From Myxococcota bacterium (GTDB lineage Bacteria; Myxococcota_A; Polyangia; Polyangiales; Polyangiaceae): a DNA stretch of 50,354 bases. Under the pieces are notes generated by a model. It did not search any database, was not told the origin of the DNA, and was given only the letters and a program-made list of their open reading frames with translations. Both the position numbers and the translations under genes were made by a program. Within the stretch, counting starts at the first letter, position 1; each line of letters starts with the position of its first letter. Of the stretch, positions 20,610-29,940 are shown in pieces. The DNA lies in the NCBI GenBank assembly GCA_963169915.1, contig CAUJEM010000122.1:1-50354 (forward strand), in the 5' to 3' direction.

Positions 20610-21042
20610 CGCGGAACATGATGGCGAGCTTGTCGCCCTCCAACACCTCGAGCACGTAGCCGTCGCCGAATTTTGCGTGCCGCACGAGGGCGTCGACGCC
20701 GTAGCGCTCTGCGATGGTGAAGCGCGCGAAGGCGTCGAGGGGTTGCCCCGCGATGCGCGCCTCCCACGCGCCGAGTCGGGCTGCCTCGGCCTGTGGGAGC
20801 TTGGGCGCGGCCTTGGGCCGGGCGTTGGGGCGAGCGGGCTTGGCGGTGGCGCCGTCGCCGCGCCGAATGACCTGCGTGCCCAGCGCGCCCTTCGGGGCGC
20901 GGTAGTTGTGCTCCGAGCCGCAGGTTTGGCACACCACGCGCTTGGGCGCATTGGCGACCATGGCGACGACCCGGTGTCCCAGATCTAGCTTACAGCGGGT
21001 ACACCACGCGTCGATTTCGCTTCCAGCGCCGAGGGGCTTCAT
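20575..21042 (-). CDS. Zinc-ribbon protein, unknown function
   Basis: A 155-residue cytoplasmic protein. Near residues 14-45 are two CxxC knuckles (CTRC and CQTC) separated by about 23 residues, a probable zinc ribbon. A Lys/Pro/Ala-rich linker follows, then a C-terminal domain with FGDGYVLEVLEGDKLAIMF, reminiscent of the small barrel in CarD-like or Tudor-type nucleic-acid-associated proteins. The ATG at 21042 overlaps the upstream stop (ATGA), which fixes the start. I do not recognise a characterised homologue; a role in transcription or RNA metabolism is only a guess from the fold elements. Confidence 0.72.
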   Translation of the reverse strand: MKPLGAGSEIDAWCTRCKLDLGHRVVAMVANAPKRVVCQTCGSEHNYRAPKGALGTQVIRRGDGATAKPARPNARPKAAPKLPQAEAARLGAWEARIAGQPLDAFARFTIAERYGVDALVRHAKFGDGYVLEVLEGDKLAIMFRDGPRTLVHGRS

Positions 21043-21536
21043 GGGGTCTCTTCTGGCTCGTGCGAGGGGGGAGGGGGGGCAGGCGAGGGCGACGGTGGCT
21101 CGCCGCTCTTGGCGCGCTTCCACCGCATGCGTGAGCGCACGTTGGGCTTCGTCCCGGTGCGCGCGTCGTTGGGGATGAAGCGAACCTCCATCTTGACCTC
21201 GAACGACAGCGTGGTGAGCACCCGCGCGAGCTCGTCGCCGAGGTTGGTGTGGTCGAGGAAGTCTCGCACCTCACGCGCGACGACGCGGTAAAGGCCGTTC
21301 TTGGTCTCGTCCACCTGAGACATCAGCGCCGCGAGGACCTCCTTGGGGAGCCGCAGCTCCCGCACGAAGTCTCTGACGTTGTCCGGGCTCTCGCTGATGC
21401 GCTCGTAGCCGTCCGCCAGCTTCTCGAAGCCGCTCTCCACGACGCGCTTGATGAGCTCCGGCAGGATGTGCTCGAAGCGCCGCCGCGTCCGCTCGCTCTC
21501 GGGATCCTCACCGCTGGAGGGACGCTCGGTCGTCAC
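21039..21536 (-). CDS. Conserved hypothetical protein
   Basis: A 165-residue soluble protein, mostly helical for about 110 residues (RRRFEHILPELIKRVVESG, then VREVRDFLDH-like segments), followed by a short strand pair (FEVKMEVRFIPN) and a Pro/Ser-rich tail. It starts at a GTG (21536) with no strong ribosome-binding site. It is translationally coupled to the zinc-ribbon gene downstream. The sequence pattern recalls small uncharacterised myxobacterial proteins, but I cannot name a family. Confidence 0.7.
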   Translation of the reverse strand: MTTERPSSGEDPESERTRRRFEHILPELIKRVVESGFEKLADGYERISESPDNVRDFVRELRLPKEVLAALMSQVDETKNGLYRVVAREVRDFLDHTNLGDELARVLTTLSFEVKMEVRFIPNDARTGTKPNVRSRMRWKRAKSGEPPSPSPAPPPPSHEPEETP

Positions 21537-21611
21537 GCTTCGGGCTTAGCTTGGCGCCTGGCCTCGGTCAACCCAGGCGTGTGACCAACGTCATGCCGCC
21601 GGTGAGCCGCC

Positions 21612-22928
21612 ATGGTAAGGCTCGGCTCCATGTCCGCCTCCAGCTTCTCCGCCCGCCGCGCCCGCGTCCAGGCCGCGCTCGGCGACGACGTGCTCGTCAT
21701 CGCCTCGACTCCGGTGGCGCTTAGGAACAACGACGTCGAGCACGACTACCGTCAGGACTCCGACCTCTACTACTTGACCGGCTTCGATGAGCCGCAGACG
21801 GTCCTCGTCCTGAGGGGAGGCCGGGCGCCCCAGTTCGTGCTCTTCGTCCGCCCGCGGGATCCCGAGCGGGAGGTGTGGGACGGCGCTCGCGAGGGCGTCG
21901 AGGGCGCCCTCGCGAACTACGGAGCGGATCAGGCCTTCCCCGCCGCGCAGCTCGAGGCCACCTTGCCCGAGCTGCTGGGCGACGCCCCGCGCTTGCACTA
22001 CCGCCTCGGTCGAGACCGCGCGTTCGATGAGCTGGTCTTGCGCGCTCTCGATAGGGTCCGAGCCCGCGCGCGAACGGGCGTGAGCGCCCCCGGCGCCATC
22101 GTGGATCCAGGGCTCATCGTCCATGAGCTACGCCTCTACAAGCAGCCGGAGGAGCTCGAGGCGATGCGTCGGGCCCTGGCCATCACCGGGGAGGCGCACC
22201 TGGAGGCGATGCGGCAGACGCAGCCGGGGATGTACGAGTACGAGGTGGAGGCGCTCGTCAACGGCACCTTTCGACGGCGAGGGGCGGAGCGCTTGGCGTA
22301 CTCGTCCATCGTGGGCGGCGGGCCCAACGCCACCGTGCTGCACTACCGGCGCAATGACCGGCAGCTCCAGGCCGGGGAGCTGCTGCTCATCGACGCGGGG
22401 TGCGAGGCTGGCTACTACGCCTCGGACATCACGCGGACCTTCCCGGTCAGCGGACGGTTCAGTGAGCCGCAGCGGCAGCTCTACGACCTGGTGCTCCAGG
22501 CCCAGCTCGCCAGCATCGCCGCCGCCATCCCCGGCGCCACCCTGGACGAGGTCCACGCGGCGAGCGTCAACGTGCTGGCGCAGGGGCTGAGAGAGCTGGG
22601 CTTCTTCCAGGAGAGCCTGGAGGAGGTGCTCGAGCGGCAGCTCTACCGCCCGTACTACATGCACCGCACGAGCCACTGGCTCGGCATGGACGTGCACGAC
22701 GTCGGAGCCTACTTCGTCGCTGGCAAGCCGCGCCCGCTGGCGCCCGGGATGGTGCTCACCGTGGAGCCTGGGCTCTACGTCTCGGAGACCGCGCCCTGCC
22801 CGGAGCGCTACCGCGGCCTCGGTATCCGGATCGAGGACGACGTCCTCGTCACGGTCGGCGCCGCGGAGGTGCTCAGCCAGTTCATCCCCAAGACCGTCGC
22901 GGAGGTCGAGCGCGCCTGCACGGCTTGA
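21612..22928 (+). CDS. pepP: Xaa-Pro aminopeptidase (M24B)
   Basis: A 438-residue metallo-aminopeptidase that removes N-terminal residues preceding proline. It has the creatinase-like N-terminal domain (NNDVEHDYRQDSDLYYLTGF) and the pita-bread catalytic domain with all metal ligands: Asp pair in LIDAGCEAGYYASDITRTF, His in RTSHWLGMDVHDVG, Glu in TVEPGLY and Glu in GIRIEDDVLVT. The ATG at 21612 or the one at 21630 may be used. It opens a plus-strand string of closely spaced genes that runs to 25851. Confidence 0.95.
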   Translation: MVRLGSMSASSFSARRARVQAALGDDVLVIASTPVALRNNDVEHDYRQDSDLYYLTGFDEPQTVLVLRGGRAPQFVLFVRPRDPEREVWDGAREGVEGALANYGADQAFPAAQLEATLPELLGDAPRLHYRLGRDRAFDELVLRALDRVRARARTGVSAPGAIVDPGLIVHELRLYKQPEELEAMRRALAITGEAHLEAMRQTQPGMYEYEVEALVNGTFRRRGAERLAYSSIVGGGPNATVLHYRRNDRQLQAGELLLIDAGCEAGYYASDITRTFPVSGRFSEPQRQLYDLVLQAQLASIAAAIPGATLDEVHAASVNVLAQGLRELGFFQESLEEVLERQLYRPYYMHRTSHWLGMDVHDVGAYFVAGKPRPLAPGMVLTVEPGLYVSETAPCPERYRGLGIRIEDDVLVTVGAAEVLSQFIPKTVAEVERACTA

Positions 22929-22946
22929 GGTGCGCTGCGGGTGACC

Positions 22947-23564
22947 ATGGCGCGCTGGCGGCCCCCATGCTTCGAGGCGGCGCTCGGCGCCGGGGCCTTG
23001 CTCGTGGCCGCAGGCTGGAGCGAGCGCGCGCTGGCAGAGGCGGCCCCCAACCCCATCCTGCAGCGTCCGGGCTACGTCCACGTCTGGGGCGTCGTGGGCG
23101 CCGGTCGTGCCCTGCGCTTCAACAACCCCTTTCGCCTCGCGACCCCGCTCGGGGAGACGTCGCGCTCGCTCTCGCTCAGCGCCACCTATCTGGACGCGCT
23201 CGTCGTCGCCGGCTTTGGTGAGCCCCAGGGCTGGCAACACGGCGCCGGACTCGACCTCTCGGTCGCCGTGCAAGGGATTGGGCAAGAGACGCTCGCGCCC
23301 TCGTACGTGCTCGCGCACCTGCTGGGACCGGCGTGGCTGGGCTGGGCCCGGGGGGGGCTGCCCATCGTCACGCGCCCGGACCCCGGCGTGGGGACGGAGC
23401 TGGGCTTCGGGCTCTCCTGGCGGGCGAGCGCCAGCTTCGGCCTCAGCGCGGAGCTCGTCGGGGCGCTGTTCTTCGGCGCGGCCACCCCCGAACGGAGGAT
23501 GACCACCACCCCCATGCTCGGTCTGGAGCTGGGGGTGCTGCTGGATGGAGAGATGTACCCATGA
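22947..23564 (+). CDS. Putative exported outer-membrane beta-barrel-like protein
   Basis: A 205-residue protein with a signal peptide (Arg near the start, hydrophobic AALGAGALLVAAGWSERALA). The mature part is rich in Gly and alternating hydrophobics (LSLSATYLDALVVAGFG, TELGFGLSWRASASFGLSAEL), as in small outer-membrane barrels. I start at the ATG 22947; a GTG at 22941 is in frame. It begins 18 nt after pepP, and its stop overlaps the next start (ATGA). Function unknown. Confidence 0.65.
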   Translation: MARWRPPCFEAALGAGALLVAAGWSERALAEAAPNPILQRPGYVHVWGVVGAGRALRFNNPFRLATPLGETSRSLSLSATYLDALVVAGFGEPQGWQHGAGLDLSVAVQGIGQETLAPSYVLAHLLGPAWLGWARGGLPIVTRPDPGVGTELGFGLSWRASASFGLSAELVGALFFGAATPERRMTTTPMLGLELGVLLDGEMYP

Positions 23565-23944
23565 GCGGCCCCAGCCGGAGACACCTTGCCCTTGGGAGCT
23601 TGCTCGTGGCGCTGTGCATGGCTCCCACGCCGGGGGACGTCGGGGGGTGCGGCGCGCCCGCCATCGAGCTTGGCGCGCGCGGGTTCTTCAAGGCCAAGCG
23701 TGAGGTGGACTGCCGGCGGTGCGAGGAATGCGACGTCTTCACCCGGCTCTGCGCCGCGGCGTGTGACCCCACCGTGCCCACGGCGACGCGCTTCGAGCCC
23801 GGGTGCCTCCCCGTCGAGCATGACGGCCGCGTGTGCCTCCGCGCCCTCGAGGCCGCCTCGTGTGAGGACTACGCGGCGTTCATGGAAGACCGCGCGCCGA
23901 GCGTCCCCACGGAGTGCAATTTTTGCCCAGCGGGGGGGCCGTGA
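23561..23944 (+). CDS. Small Cys-rich exported protein
   Basis: A 127-residue protein with an N-terminal hydrophobic segment (LALGSLLVALCMA) and about ten cysteines in the mature region, in pairs such as CRRCEEC and CAAAC, ending in CNFC. The spacing suggests a disulfide-stabilised periplasmic or surface domain. A VGGC near residue 30 could be a lipobox, but it sits well past the hydrophobic core, so lipidation is uncertain. The start overlaps the previous stop; the stop overlaps the next gene's GTG. I do not recognise the family. Confidence 0.65.
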   Translation: MSGPSRRHLALGSLLVALCMAPTPGDVGGCGAPAIELGARGFFKAKREVDCRRCEECDVFTRLCAAACDPTVPTATRFEPGCLPVEHDGRVCLRALEAASCEDYAAFMEDRAPSVPTECNFCPAGGP

Positions 23945-24927
23945 CGCGCCGAGCGTGCCTGCTCGTGGGGGCGCTGGCGTTCGGCTGCGCGCGGCTCGGC
24001 GCCGGCCGCGCCGACGCCGACGCTTACCGACTCCTGCACACGGCGCCCAGCGTGGAGGAGCGCCTCGTCGCGGCTCAGCGCTACCTCGACCAGCAGCCGA
24101 GCGGCGCCTATCGCCCCCTCGTGCAGCGCTGGCTCGAGGCCGCGGACGAGCGCTGGGTCCAGGAGGCGCGTGAGGACCCCGTGCGCCTCGAGTGGCACGG
24201 ACGCCAAGGCTTTCGGACGCGCGGCGCCGAGCAGGCGGCGCAGCGGCTCACGGAGCTGAGGATCGCCGAGCGCTACGCGCAGGAGCGCGCGCGCGCCAGC
24301 GCCGCGGAGCTCTTGGCGGCGCAGCAGCGGCTGGAGCGCGCCGAGCAGGGGCGTGCGCTGCTGCTCGAGACCGTCCGGGGCTGGACGGAGCGCTTCGCGC
24401 AGGTGCGGAGCCTCGGCCAGCCGTCCACGCTGCTGGAGCCGGAGTGGCTGCGCGCCTTTCGCGCGTCTCCGCCGCCTCCGCGCTGCACGGAGCAGGCCTG
24501 CGTGCGCGCCCTCAGCCTGGCGTACGCGATCCCCGACGGCGGCCGCGTGCGACCGCGTGTCGCGCTCGTGGACGTCGTGCTCGCCTTCGACGCGCTCGGC
24601 CGAGTGGAGGAGCTGAGGCTCACTGGGCCGGCGCTGTGGGCGCGCGTCGCCGAGGCGCTCGCGCTCCACCCGGTGAGCGCCGAGGAGGGGACGGCGCGCC
24701 ACGAGGCCTTGGCCGGCACGGCGCGCTGGCTCGAGCAGGCGGTCGAGCCGGCGCTCCCTGCGGCGCGCTGTCAGCGGCCCAGCGCCGCTCGGGAGCTGCT
24801 CTGGCGCCGCTGCGACGGCGTGGAGCTGGTGGCGCGCGTGGAGCAAGACGCGGAGCTCGAGGACTCCCTCGTGCTGCGCCGAGCGCCGGAGGACGCCGTC
24901 ACGACCGAAGGCGGCCTCGCGCCATGA
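23941..24927 (+). CDS. Putative lipoprotein, helical, unknown function
   Basis: A 328-residue protein. It begins at a GTG overlapping the previous TGA (GTGA) and runs directly into a signal peptide with the lipobox AFGC (about residue 16). The N-terminal half is helical and charged, with a coiled-coil-like stretch (AERYAQERARASAAELLAAQ). The C-terminal half is a mixed domain containing a disulfide-compatible CTEQAC and FDALGRVEELRLTG. The domain is not identified. It is probably translated together with the two preceding exported proteins. Confidence 0.65.
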   Translation: MTRRACLLVGALAFGCARLGAGRADADAYRLLHTAPSVEERLVAAQRYLDQQPSGAYRPLVQRWLEAADERWVQEAREDPVRLEWHGRQGFRTRGAEQAAQRLTELRIAERYAQERARASAAELLAAQQRLERAEQGRALLLETVRGWTERFAQVRSLGQPSTLLEPEWLRAFRASPPPPRCTEQACVRALSLAYAIPDGGRVRPRVALVDVVLAFDALGRVEELRLTGPALWARVAEALALHPVSAEEGTARHEALAGTARWLEQAVEPALPAARCQRPSAARELLWRRCDGVELVARVEQDAELEDSLVLRRAPEDAVTTEGGLAP

Positions 24928-24975
24928 TCCTCGTGGTGGTCCGCGGGCGGCTGAGCTAACACCCTGCAGCGAGGC

Positions 24976-25851
24976 ATGGCGCCCAAGATCCCTTACGTCA
25001 CGCTGCCGGATCTCGTGCTGGTCCCGGAGGACTTCTTCGGCGGCGGATTTCCCCCGGCTCCCCTCGCCATCAAGCCCTTCGGGGCGCTCGTGGCGCTCGG
25101 GGTGTACCTCGGGGCCTACGGGGTGCTCAGGCTCGGTCGCCGCCGCGGCTTCGAGGACGCGGCGCTGACCTCGTTCATGGCTCACGTCATGGGCCTGGGC
25201 TTCGTGCTGGGTCACATGCTCGACACGCTCATGTATTACCCGGCGCGGGTGCTCCAGGATCCCTGGTCGTTGCTCCGGCTGTGGGAGGGGCTCTCGAGCT
25301 TCGGCGGGTTCACCGGTGCGCTCTTGGGCGCGCTCGTGTGGAAGCTACGGTACCGGGTCCCCATGCTCCCCTACGCCGACGTCGTCGCGTCCGGCTTCCC
25401 CTTGGGGTGGCTCTTCGGGAGGGCGGGCTGCTCGGTGGCGCACGATCACCCGGGCATGCGCTCGGAGGCGTGGTGGGCCGTGCGCTACCCGGACGGTGGC
25501 CGCCTGGATCTCGGGCTCCTCGAGTGCGCGCTCACGCTGGTGCTGCTGCTCGCCTTCGTGGTGCTCTGGCGACGCCCGCGGTACACGGGCTTCTATCTTG
25601 CTTGGCTCTGCATGAGCTACGCCCCCGTCCGCTTCCTCCTAGATTTCTTCCGCGCCCGTGACTTGCCCAGCGCGGACGCTCGCTACTGGGGGCTGACCCC
25701 GGCCCAGCACCTGTGCCTGCTGCTCTTCGCGGCCGGGCTCGGGGTCCGCCTGGCCGTGCGGCGTCACGGGTACCCTCACCTCGGCCCCCAGGCGCCGGTC
25801 GGGCTGCGCCGCCTCGCGCCGCTGGAGCCCCCCCCGCCGTCGGGCTCGTGA
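24976..25851 (+). CDS. Divergent Lgt-like diacylglyceryl transferase family membrane protein
   Basis: A 291-residue polytopic inner-membrane protein with the Lgt layout: TM segments around residues 33-51, 68-88, 107-122, 133-148, 180-198, 205-223 and 243-258, plus the C-terminal FLLDFFRARD. Lgt attaches diacylglycerol to lipobox cysteines. Key positions differ from E. coli Lgt: the His of SFHGG is lost (SSFGG here) and GRLGNFING becomes GRAGCSVAHDHPG, keeping the Arg but replacing the Asn. The GGRIGY motif becomes LGHMLD. It may be a specialised or altered paralogue rather than the general Lgt. It follows three exported-protein genes in the same direction, 48 nt after the last. Confidence 0.75.
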   Translation: MAPKIPYVTLPDLVLVPEDFFGGGFPPAPLAIKPFGALVALGVYLGAYGVLRLGRRRGFEDAALTSFMAHVMGLGFVLGHMLDTLMYYPARVLQDPWSLLRLWEGLSSFGGFTGALLGALVWKLRYRVPMLPYADVVASGFPLGWLFGRAGCSVAHDHPGMRSEAWWAVRYPDGGRLDLGLLECALTLVLLLAFVVLWRRPRYTGFYLAWLCMSYAPVRFLLDFFRARDLPSADARYWGLTPAQHLCLLLFAAGLGVRLAVRRHGYPHLGPQAPVGLRRLAPLEPPPPSGS

Positions 25852-25859
25852 GCCTGAGG

Positions 25860-26786
25860 TCAGGCGCGGAGGCGCAGGGCGCCGGGCGCCAGCTCTGCGC
25901 GGAGTGGGAGGCGACCCGGCGTCTCGCCATCCATGTCGATGAGCACCTCGTCCTTGGAGTGGAGCGGCGCTGCCTCCACCACGCGCCCACGCGCGACGCG
26001 CACGCCAGGAGAGCCAGGGTGCGTCCCGCGGTAGATCTTGGCGGCGAGGCCGATGCCTTGGGCGCGCGTGAGATCGTACAGCGCGATCACGTCGAGCAGG
26101 CCATCCGAGGGGTCGGCGTTCGGCGCGATGTGCATCCCTCCGCCGAAGTAGCGACCGTTGGCGAGCGCCACGTTCAGCACGGGGGCCTCGAGGCAGGGTT
26201 CTCCGTCCACCAGGACCCGCACGGGGAGGTTGCGATAGACGGCCATGGCGCGCAGCGCGCCCAAGAAGAAGGAGACCTTCCCGCCCAACCACTTGGGGCT
26301 CTGGTTGACGATCCGATCGGTCAGGCCGCCGAGCCCGAAGCTTGCCACGTTGATGAAGGCGCGTCGGATCTGGCGCCCTTGGTGGTCGGTGAGCGTCAGC
26401 ACGCCCAGATCGATTGGGCGTGGCGTGGCGTCGCGGAGGCGACGTGCGGCTGCAGCGAGGTCCGGTCCCACGCCGAAGGTCTTCCGGAAGTCGCCGCCGG
26501 TGCCGGCAGGCAGCAGCGCGAGATCTGGACCGGGCCGTGGCCGCCCCTCCGCGTCGAGAAAGGCCTGGCTGACCTCGTTGAGGGTGCCGTCCCCGCCCAC
26601 GACCGCGAGGCACTCCACCCCGTCGGCGCGGGCTTCGTCGACCAGGCGGGCCGCATCTCCGGGACCGCGAGTCTCGGCCAGGTCGTGCTGGAGGCCAGCG
26701 GCGAGCAGCGCCTGGCGGATCTCGGGGAGGCGGCGGCCGGCCGAGCCGGTTCCAGCGGTGGGGTTGAGCAGGACGCGGAGTTTCAT
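25860..26786 (-). CDS. Diacylglycerol/lipid kinase family protein
   Basis: A 308-residue DagK/YegS-type lipid kinase. The N-terminal domain shows NPTAGTG, GGDGTLNEV (nucleotide binding) and LPAGTGGDFRKTFG. The C-terminal beta-sandwich ends in the usual DGEPCLEAPVLNVALANGRYFGGG-like region and DEVLIDMDGET. It would phosphorylate diacylglycerol or a related lipid with ATP at the inner membrane. The start is the ATG at 26786, where the family similarity begins (MKLRVLLNPTAG). It is convergent with the Lgt-like gene (8 bp apart) and divergent from the RNA-binding protein gene. Confidence 0.88.
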   Translation of the reverse strand: MKLRVLLNPTAGTGSAGRRLPEIRQALLAAGLQHDLAETRGPGDAARLVDEARADGVECLAVVGGDGTLNEVSQAFLDAEGRPRPGPDLALLPAGTGGDFRKTFGVGPDLAAAARRLRDATPRPIDLGVLTLTDHQGRQIRRAFINVASFGLGGLTDRIVNQSPKWLGGKVSFFLGALRAMAVYRNLPVRVLVDGEPCLEAPVLNVALANGRYFGGGMHIAPNADPSDGLLDVIALYDLTRAQGIGLAAKIYRGTHPGSPGVRVARGRVVEAAPLHSKDEVLIDMDGETPGRLPLRAELAPGALRLRA

Positions 26787-26840
26787 GTGGGCCAACGGCC
26801 GGCGCTGAGGTTGCCGTGCCGGCATCCGCACTCTAGCGGC

Positions 26841-26868
26841 TTGACGGCATTTCACTGCAAAGTATCGT
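26841..26868 (+). promoter_or_regulatory. Sigma-70-type promoter for the RRM protein gene
   Basis: TTGACG (26841-26846), a 16-nt spacer and TATCGT (26863-26868) form a good promoter in an otherwise GC-rich gap. The predicted leader of about 60 nt contains the small hairpin TGGGCG-GTAG-CGCCCA (26881-26896) and ends in AGGAGAAAAGAGAGAGCGC ahead of the ATG at 26937. Confidence 0.55.
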
Positions 26869-26936
26869 GAATTTGTCCGCTGGGCGGTAGCGCCCACTTA
26901 GACGAGCTGCAATAGTCAGGAGAAAAGAGAGAGCGC

Positions 26937-27800
26937 ATGGCGGCGGAGGAAGATCGGAAGCTCTTCGTAGCGGGCTTGCCCGATGCAATGACCGAAGAGG
27001 TGCTGCGACAATTGTTCGAGGCGACGGGCGGCCAGGTCGTCAGCGTGAGCCTCCCGAAGGATCGCGCCACTGGACGGCCGCGTGGCTTCGGGTTCGTCAC
27101 CATGGCCACGCCCGAGGACGCGGAGCGAGCTCGGCGCGAGCTGGACGGCTCGCTGCAAGCCGGGCAGTCCATTTCCGTGCGCCCCTTCTCCTCGGAGCCG
27201 CCGCGCCGGGGTGAGGGTGCGCCAGGGGCACCGCGGGGCGGACAGCGCGAGGACCGCGGGCAAGATCGCACGCTGTACGTCGGTAACTTGCCTTACGACA
27301 CCTCTCAGGCGGAGCTCGAAGAGCTGTTCTCGGCGCGCGGCGCGGGCGTCGCGCAGCGCATGCATCTGCCGCTCGGGCCGGACAACCGCATGCGAGGCTT
27401 CGGCTTCGTGACGATGCCCAGCGTCGAGGCCGCCAATCAGGCGCTCGTCGCGCTCCGTGACGCGGAGGTGCGGGGGCGTCGGCTGATGATCAACATCGCA
27501 CACCCGCGCGCGGAGCGCCCGGCCGGAGGCGGGTATCCCGCCGACCGCGGCGGGGCCCCCGGCGGCGGTCGGCCTTGGGACAGCGGGCGCGCGGGCGGAG
27601 AGCCGCGCAGCGCCGCACCCTACCCGGGCGACGAGGTGCCGGAGGATCGTGGCGGTGGTGGTGGTCGCGCGGCCGGAGGCTCCGCGGGCAAGCGCAAGAA
27701 GGGGCGAGGGGAGGGCGGCGCCGGCGCCAGCGGAGGGCAGCGTCGTGGCCGCAGCGACGAGGGGCGTTGGGACAAGCGGCGAGACTGGGACGACGACTGA
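26937..27800 (+). CDS. RNA-binding protein with two RRM domains and Gly/Arg-rich tail
   Basis: A 287-residue cytoplasmic protein. RRM1 (about residues 7-83) has RNP2 LFVAGLP and RNP1 RGFGFVTM; RRM2 (about 112-188) has LYVGNLP and RGFGFVTM. A Gly/Arg/Asp-rich tail of nearly 100 residues follows (RGGs and runs of Gly), ending in DDD. Bacterial RRM proteins usually carry one RRM and are often cold-responsive; two RRMs plus an RGG-like tail resemble eukaryotic hnRNP architecture. An A/G-rich ribosome-binding region precedes the ATG. It is probably a post-transcriptional regulator or RNA chaperone. Confidence 0.9.
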   Translation: MAAEEDRKLFVAGLPDAMTEEVLRQLFEATGGQVVSVSLPKDRATGRPRGFGFVTMATPEDAERARRELDGSLQAGQSISVRPFSSEPPRRGEGAPGAPRGGQREDRGQDRTLYVGNLPYDTSQAELEELFSARGAGVAQRMHLPLGPDNRMRGFGFVTMPSVEAANQALVALRDAEVRGRRLMINIAHPRAERPAGGGYPADRGGAPGGGRPWDSGRAGGEPRSAAPYPGDEVPEDRGGGGGRAAGGSAGKRKKGRGEGGAGASGGQRRGRSDEGRWDKRRDWDDD

Positions 27801-27853
27801 ACGTACTCCTTGGCGCACTGAGCACATGAGCAGCGACTGCTAGGCCCTGGTTT

Positions 27854-27956
27854 GCGCGGGTGGCAGCCCGCGTGCTAGCAAAGGCCCGCCTCGCCCCCGA
27901 GCGGCCGAGGCAAGATGCCCCTTGGTGGTTCCGGGTGGGGGTGGCTCCCCCTACCC
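27854..27956 (+). other. Cluster of hairpins upstream of mreB
   Basis: The 192-bp gap between the RRM gene and mreB holds three inverted repeats: CGCGGG-TGGCAG-CCCGCG (27855-27872), GCCTCG...CGAGGC (27888-27911) and GGGTGGGGG-TGGCT-CCCCC-T-ACCC (27933-27956, one bulge). None is followed by a T-run, so I do not call a standard terminator. They may form a structured leader or mark the end of the upstream message. No clear promoter was found for mreB. Confidence 0.4.
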
Positions 27957-27986
27957 CCGCTCTCCGCACCGCGAACGCCCCCCTGA

Positions 27987-29027
<1,041 letters not shown>

Positions 29028-29050
29028 GCCGACGGACGCGGTCCAAGAGC

Positions 29051-29929
29051 ATGTCCGTCCTGAGGAAGTACGGCCCCAGCGCGCTCGTGGTCCTGCTGCT
29101 GGCGCTCCCGGGCTTTGGCCTCCGGGCGAGCCTGCGCAACCCCGAGTCCTTGACGGCGGTGGACCGGGCACTGCTCCGCGTGACGGCCCCCGTCCAGTAC
29201 GCCGCGTCGGCGCTGGCTCGCCAGCTCTCCAACGCCGTGGGGAGCTACGTGTACTTGGTCGACGTGAAGGCGGACAACGACAAGCTCGCCTTCGAGAACG
29301 CTGGCCTGCGGAGCCGGGTCCGAGACTTGAGCGCGGCGGAGGTCGAGAATCGGCGCTTGAAGAAGCTGCTCGCGCTGCGAGACTCGGTGCCGATAGAGAC
29401 GGTCAGCGCGGTCGTCACCGGGAAGGACACCACGGAGTACTTCCGCGTAGCGCACCTGCGCATCGACAAGCCCGCCGTCACCGTCAAAGAGAACATGCCG
29501 GTCATCGGCGTGGAGGGCGCCGTGGGGACGGTGCGGCGCGTCGTGGGGGACCGGGTGGACGTACAGCTCACGGTGGACAGCGGCTTCGGGGTGGACGTGG
29601 TGGTGGAGCGGACGGGGGCGCGAGGCTTCGCGCGTGGGACGGGAGATCGGAACCGCTACGCCGTGCGCGTCGAGTACGTGCAGCGGACGGACGAGGTGAG
29701 TGAGGGTGACCTGCTGCTCACCAGCGGGGTCGGGTGCCGCTTCCCCAAGGGGATCCCCGTCGCCAAGGTGGTCAAGGTCGAGAAGCGGGACTTTGGAATT
29801 TATCAGACCGTGGAGGCCATCCCCACCGTGGACTACTCGCGCTTGGAGGAGGTCCTGGTCGTGTTGACGGACACGCGGGAGTGCGGCGACGCTGCCACTT
29901 CGGACGCGAAGAGGCGGGGTAGTCGCTGA
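29051..29929 (+). CDS. mreC: Rod-shape-determining protein MreC
   Basis: A 292-residue elongasome scaffold that activates PBP2. It has one N-terminal TM segment (ALVVLLLALPGFGL), a periplasmic coiled coil at about residues 75-115 (KADNDKLAFENAGLRSRVRD), and the MreC beta-domain (VITGKDTTEYFR-like start, GVEGAVGTVRRVVGDRV, LLLTSGVGCRFPKGIPVAKV). The length is normal. It lies between mreB and mreD (11 nt). Confidence 0.96.
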   Translation: MSVLRKYGPSALVVLLLALPGFGLRASLRNPESLTAVDRALLRVTAPVQYAASALARQLSNAVGSYVYLVDVKADNDKLAFENAGLRSRVRDLSAAEVENRRLKKLLALRDSVPIETVSAVVTGKDTTEYFRVAHLRIDKPAVTVKENMPVIGVEGAVGTVRRVVGDRVDVQLTVDSGFGVDVVVERTGARGFARGTGDRNRYAVRVEYVQRTDEVSEGDLLLTSGVGCRFPKGIPVAKVVKVEKRDFGIYQTVEAIPTVDYSRLEEVLVVLTDTRECGDAATSDAKRRGSR

Positions 29930-29940
29930 GCTAGCTGCCC

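Noticed and set aside
27854..27872. Intrinsic terminator after the RRM protein gene
   Set aside because: A short stem exists but no T-tract follows; listed only as part of a hairpin cluster.
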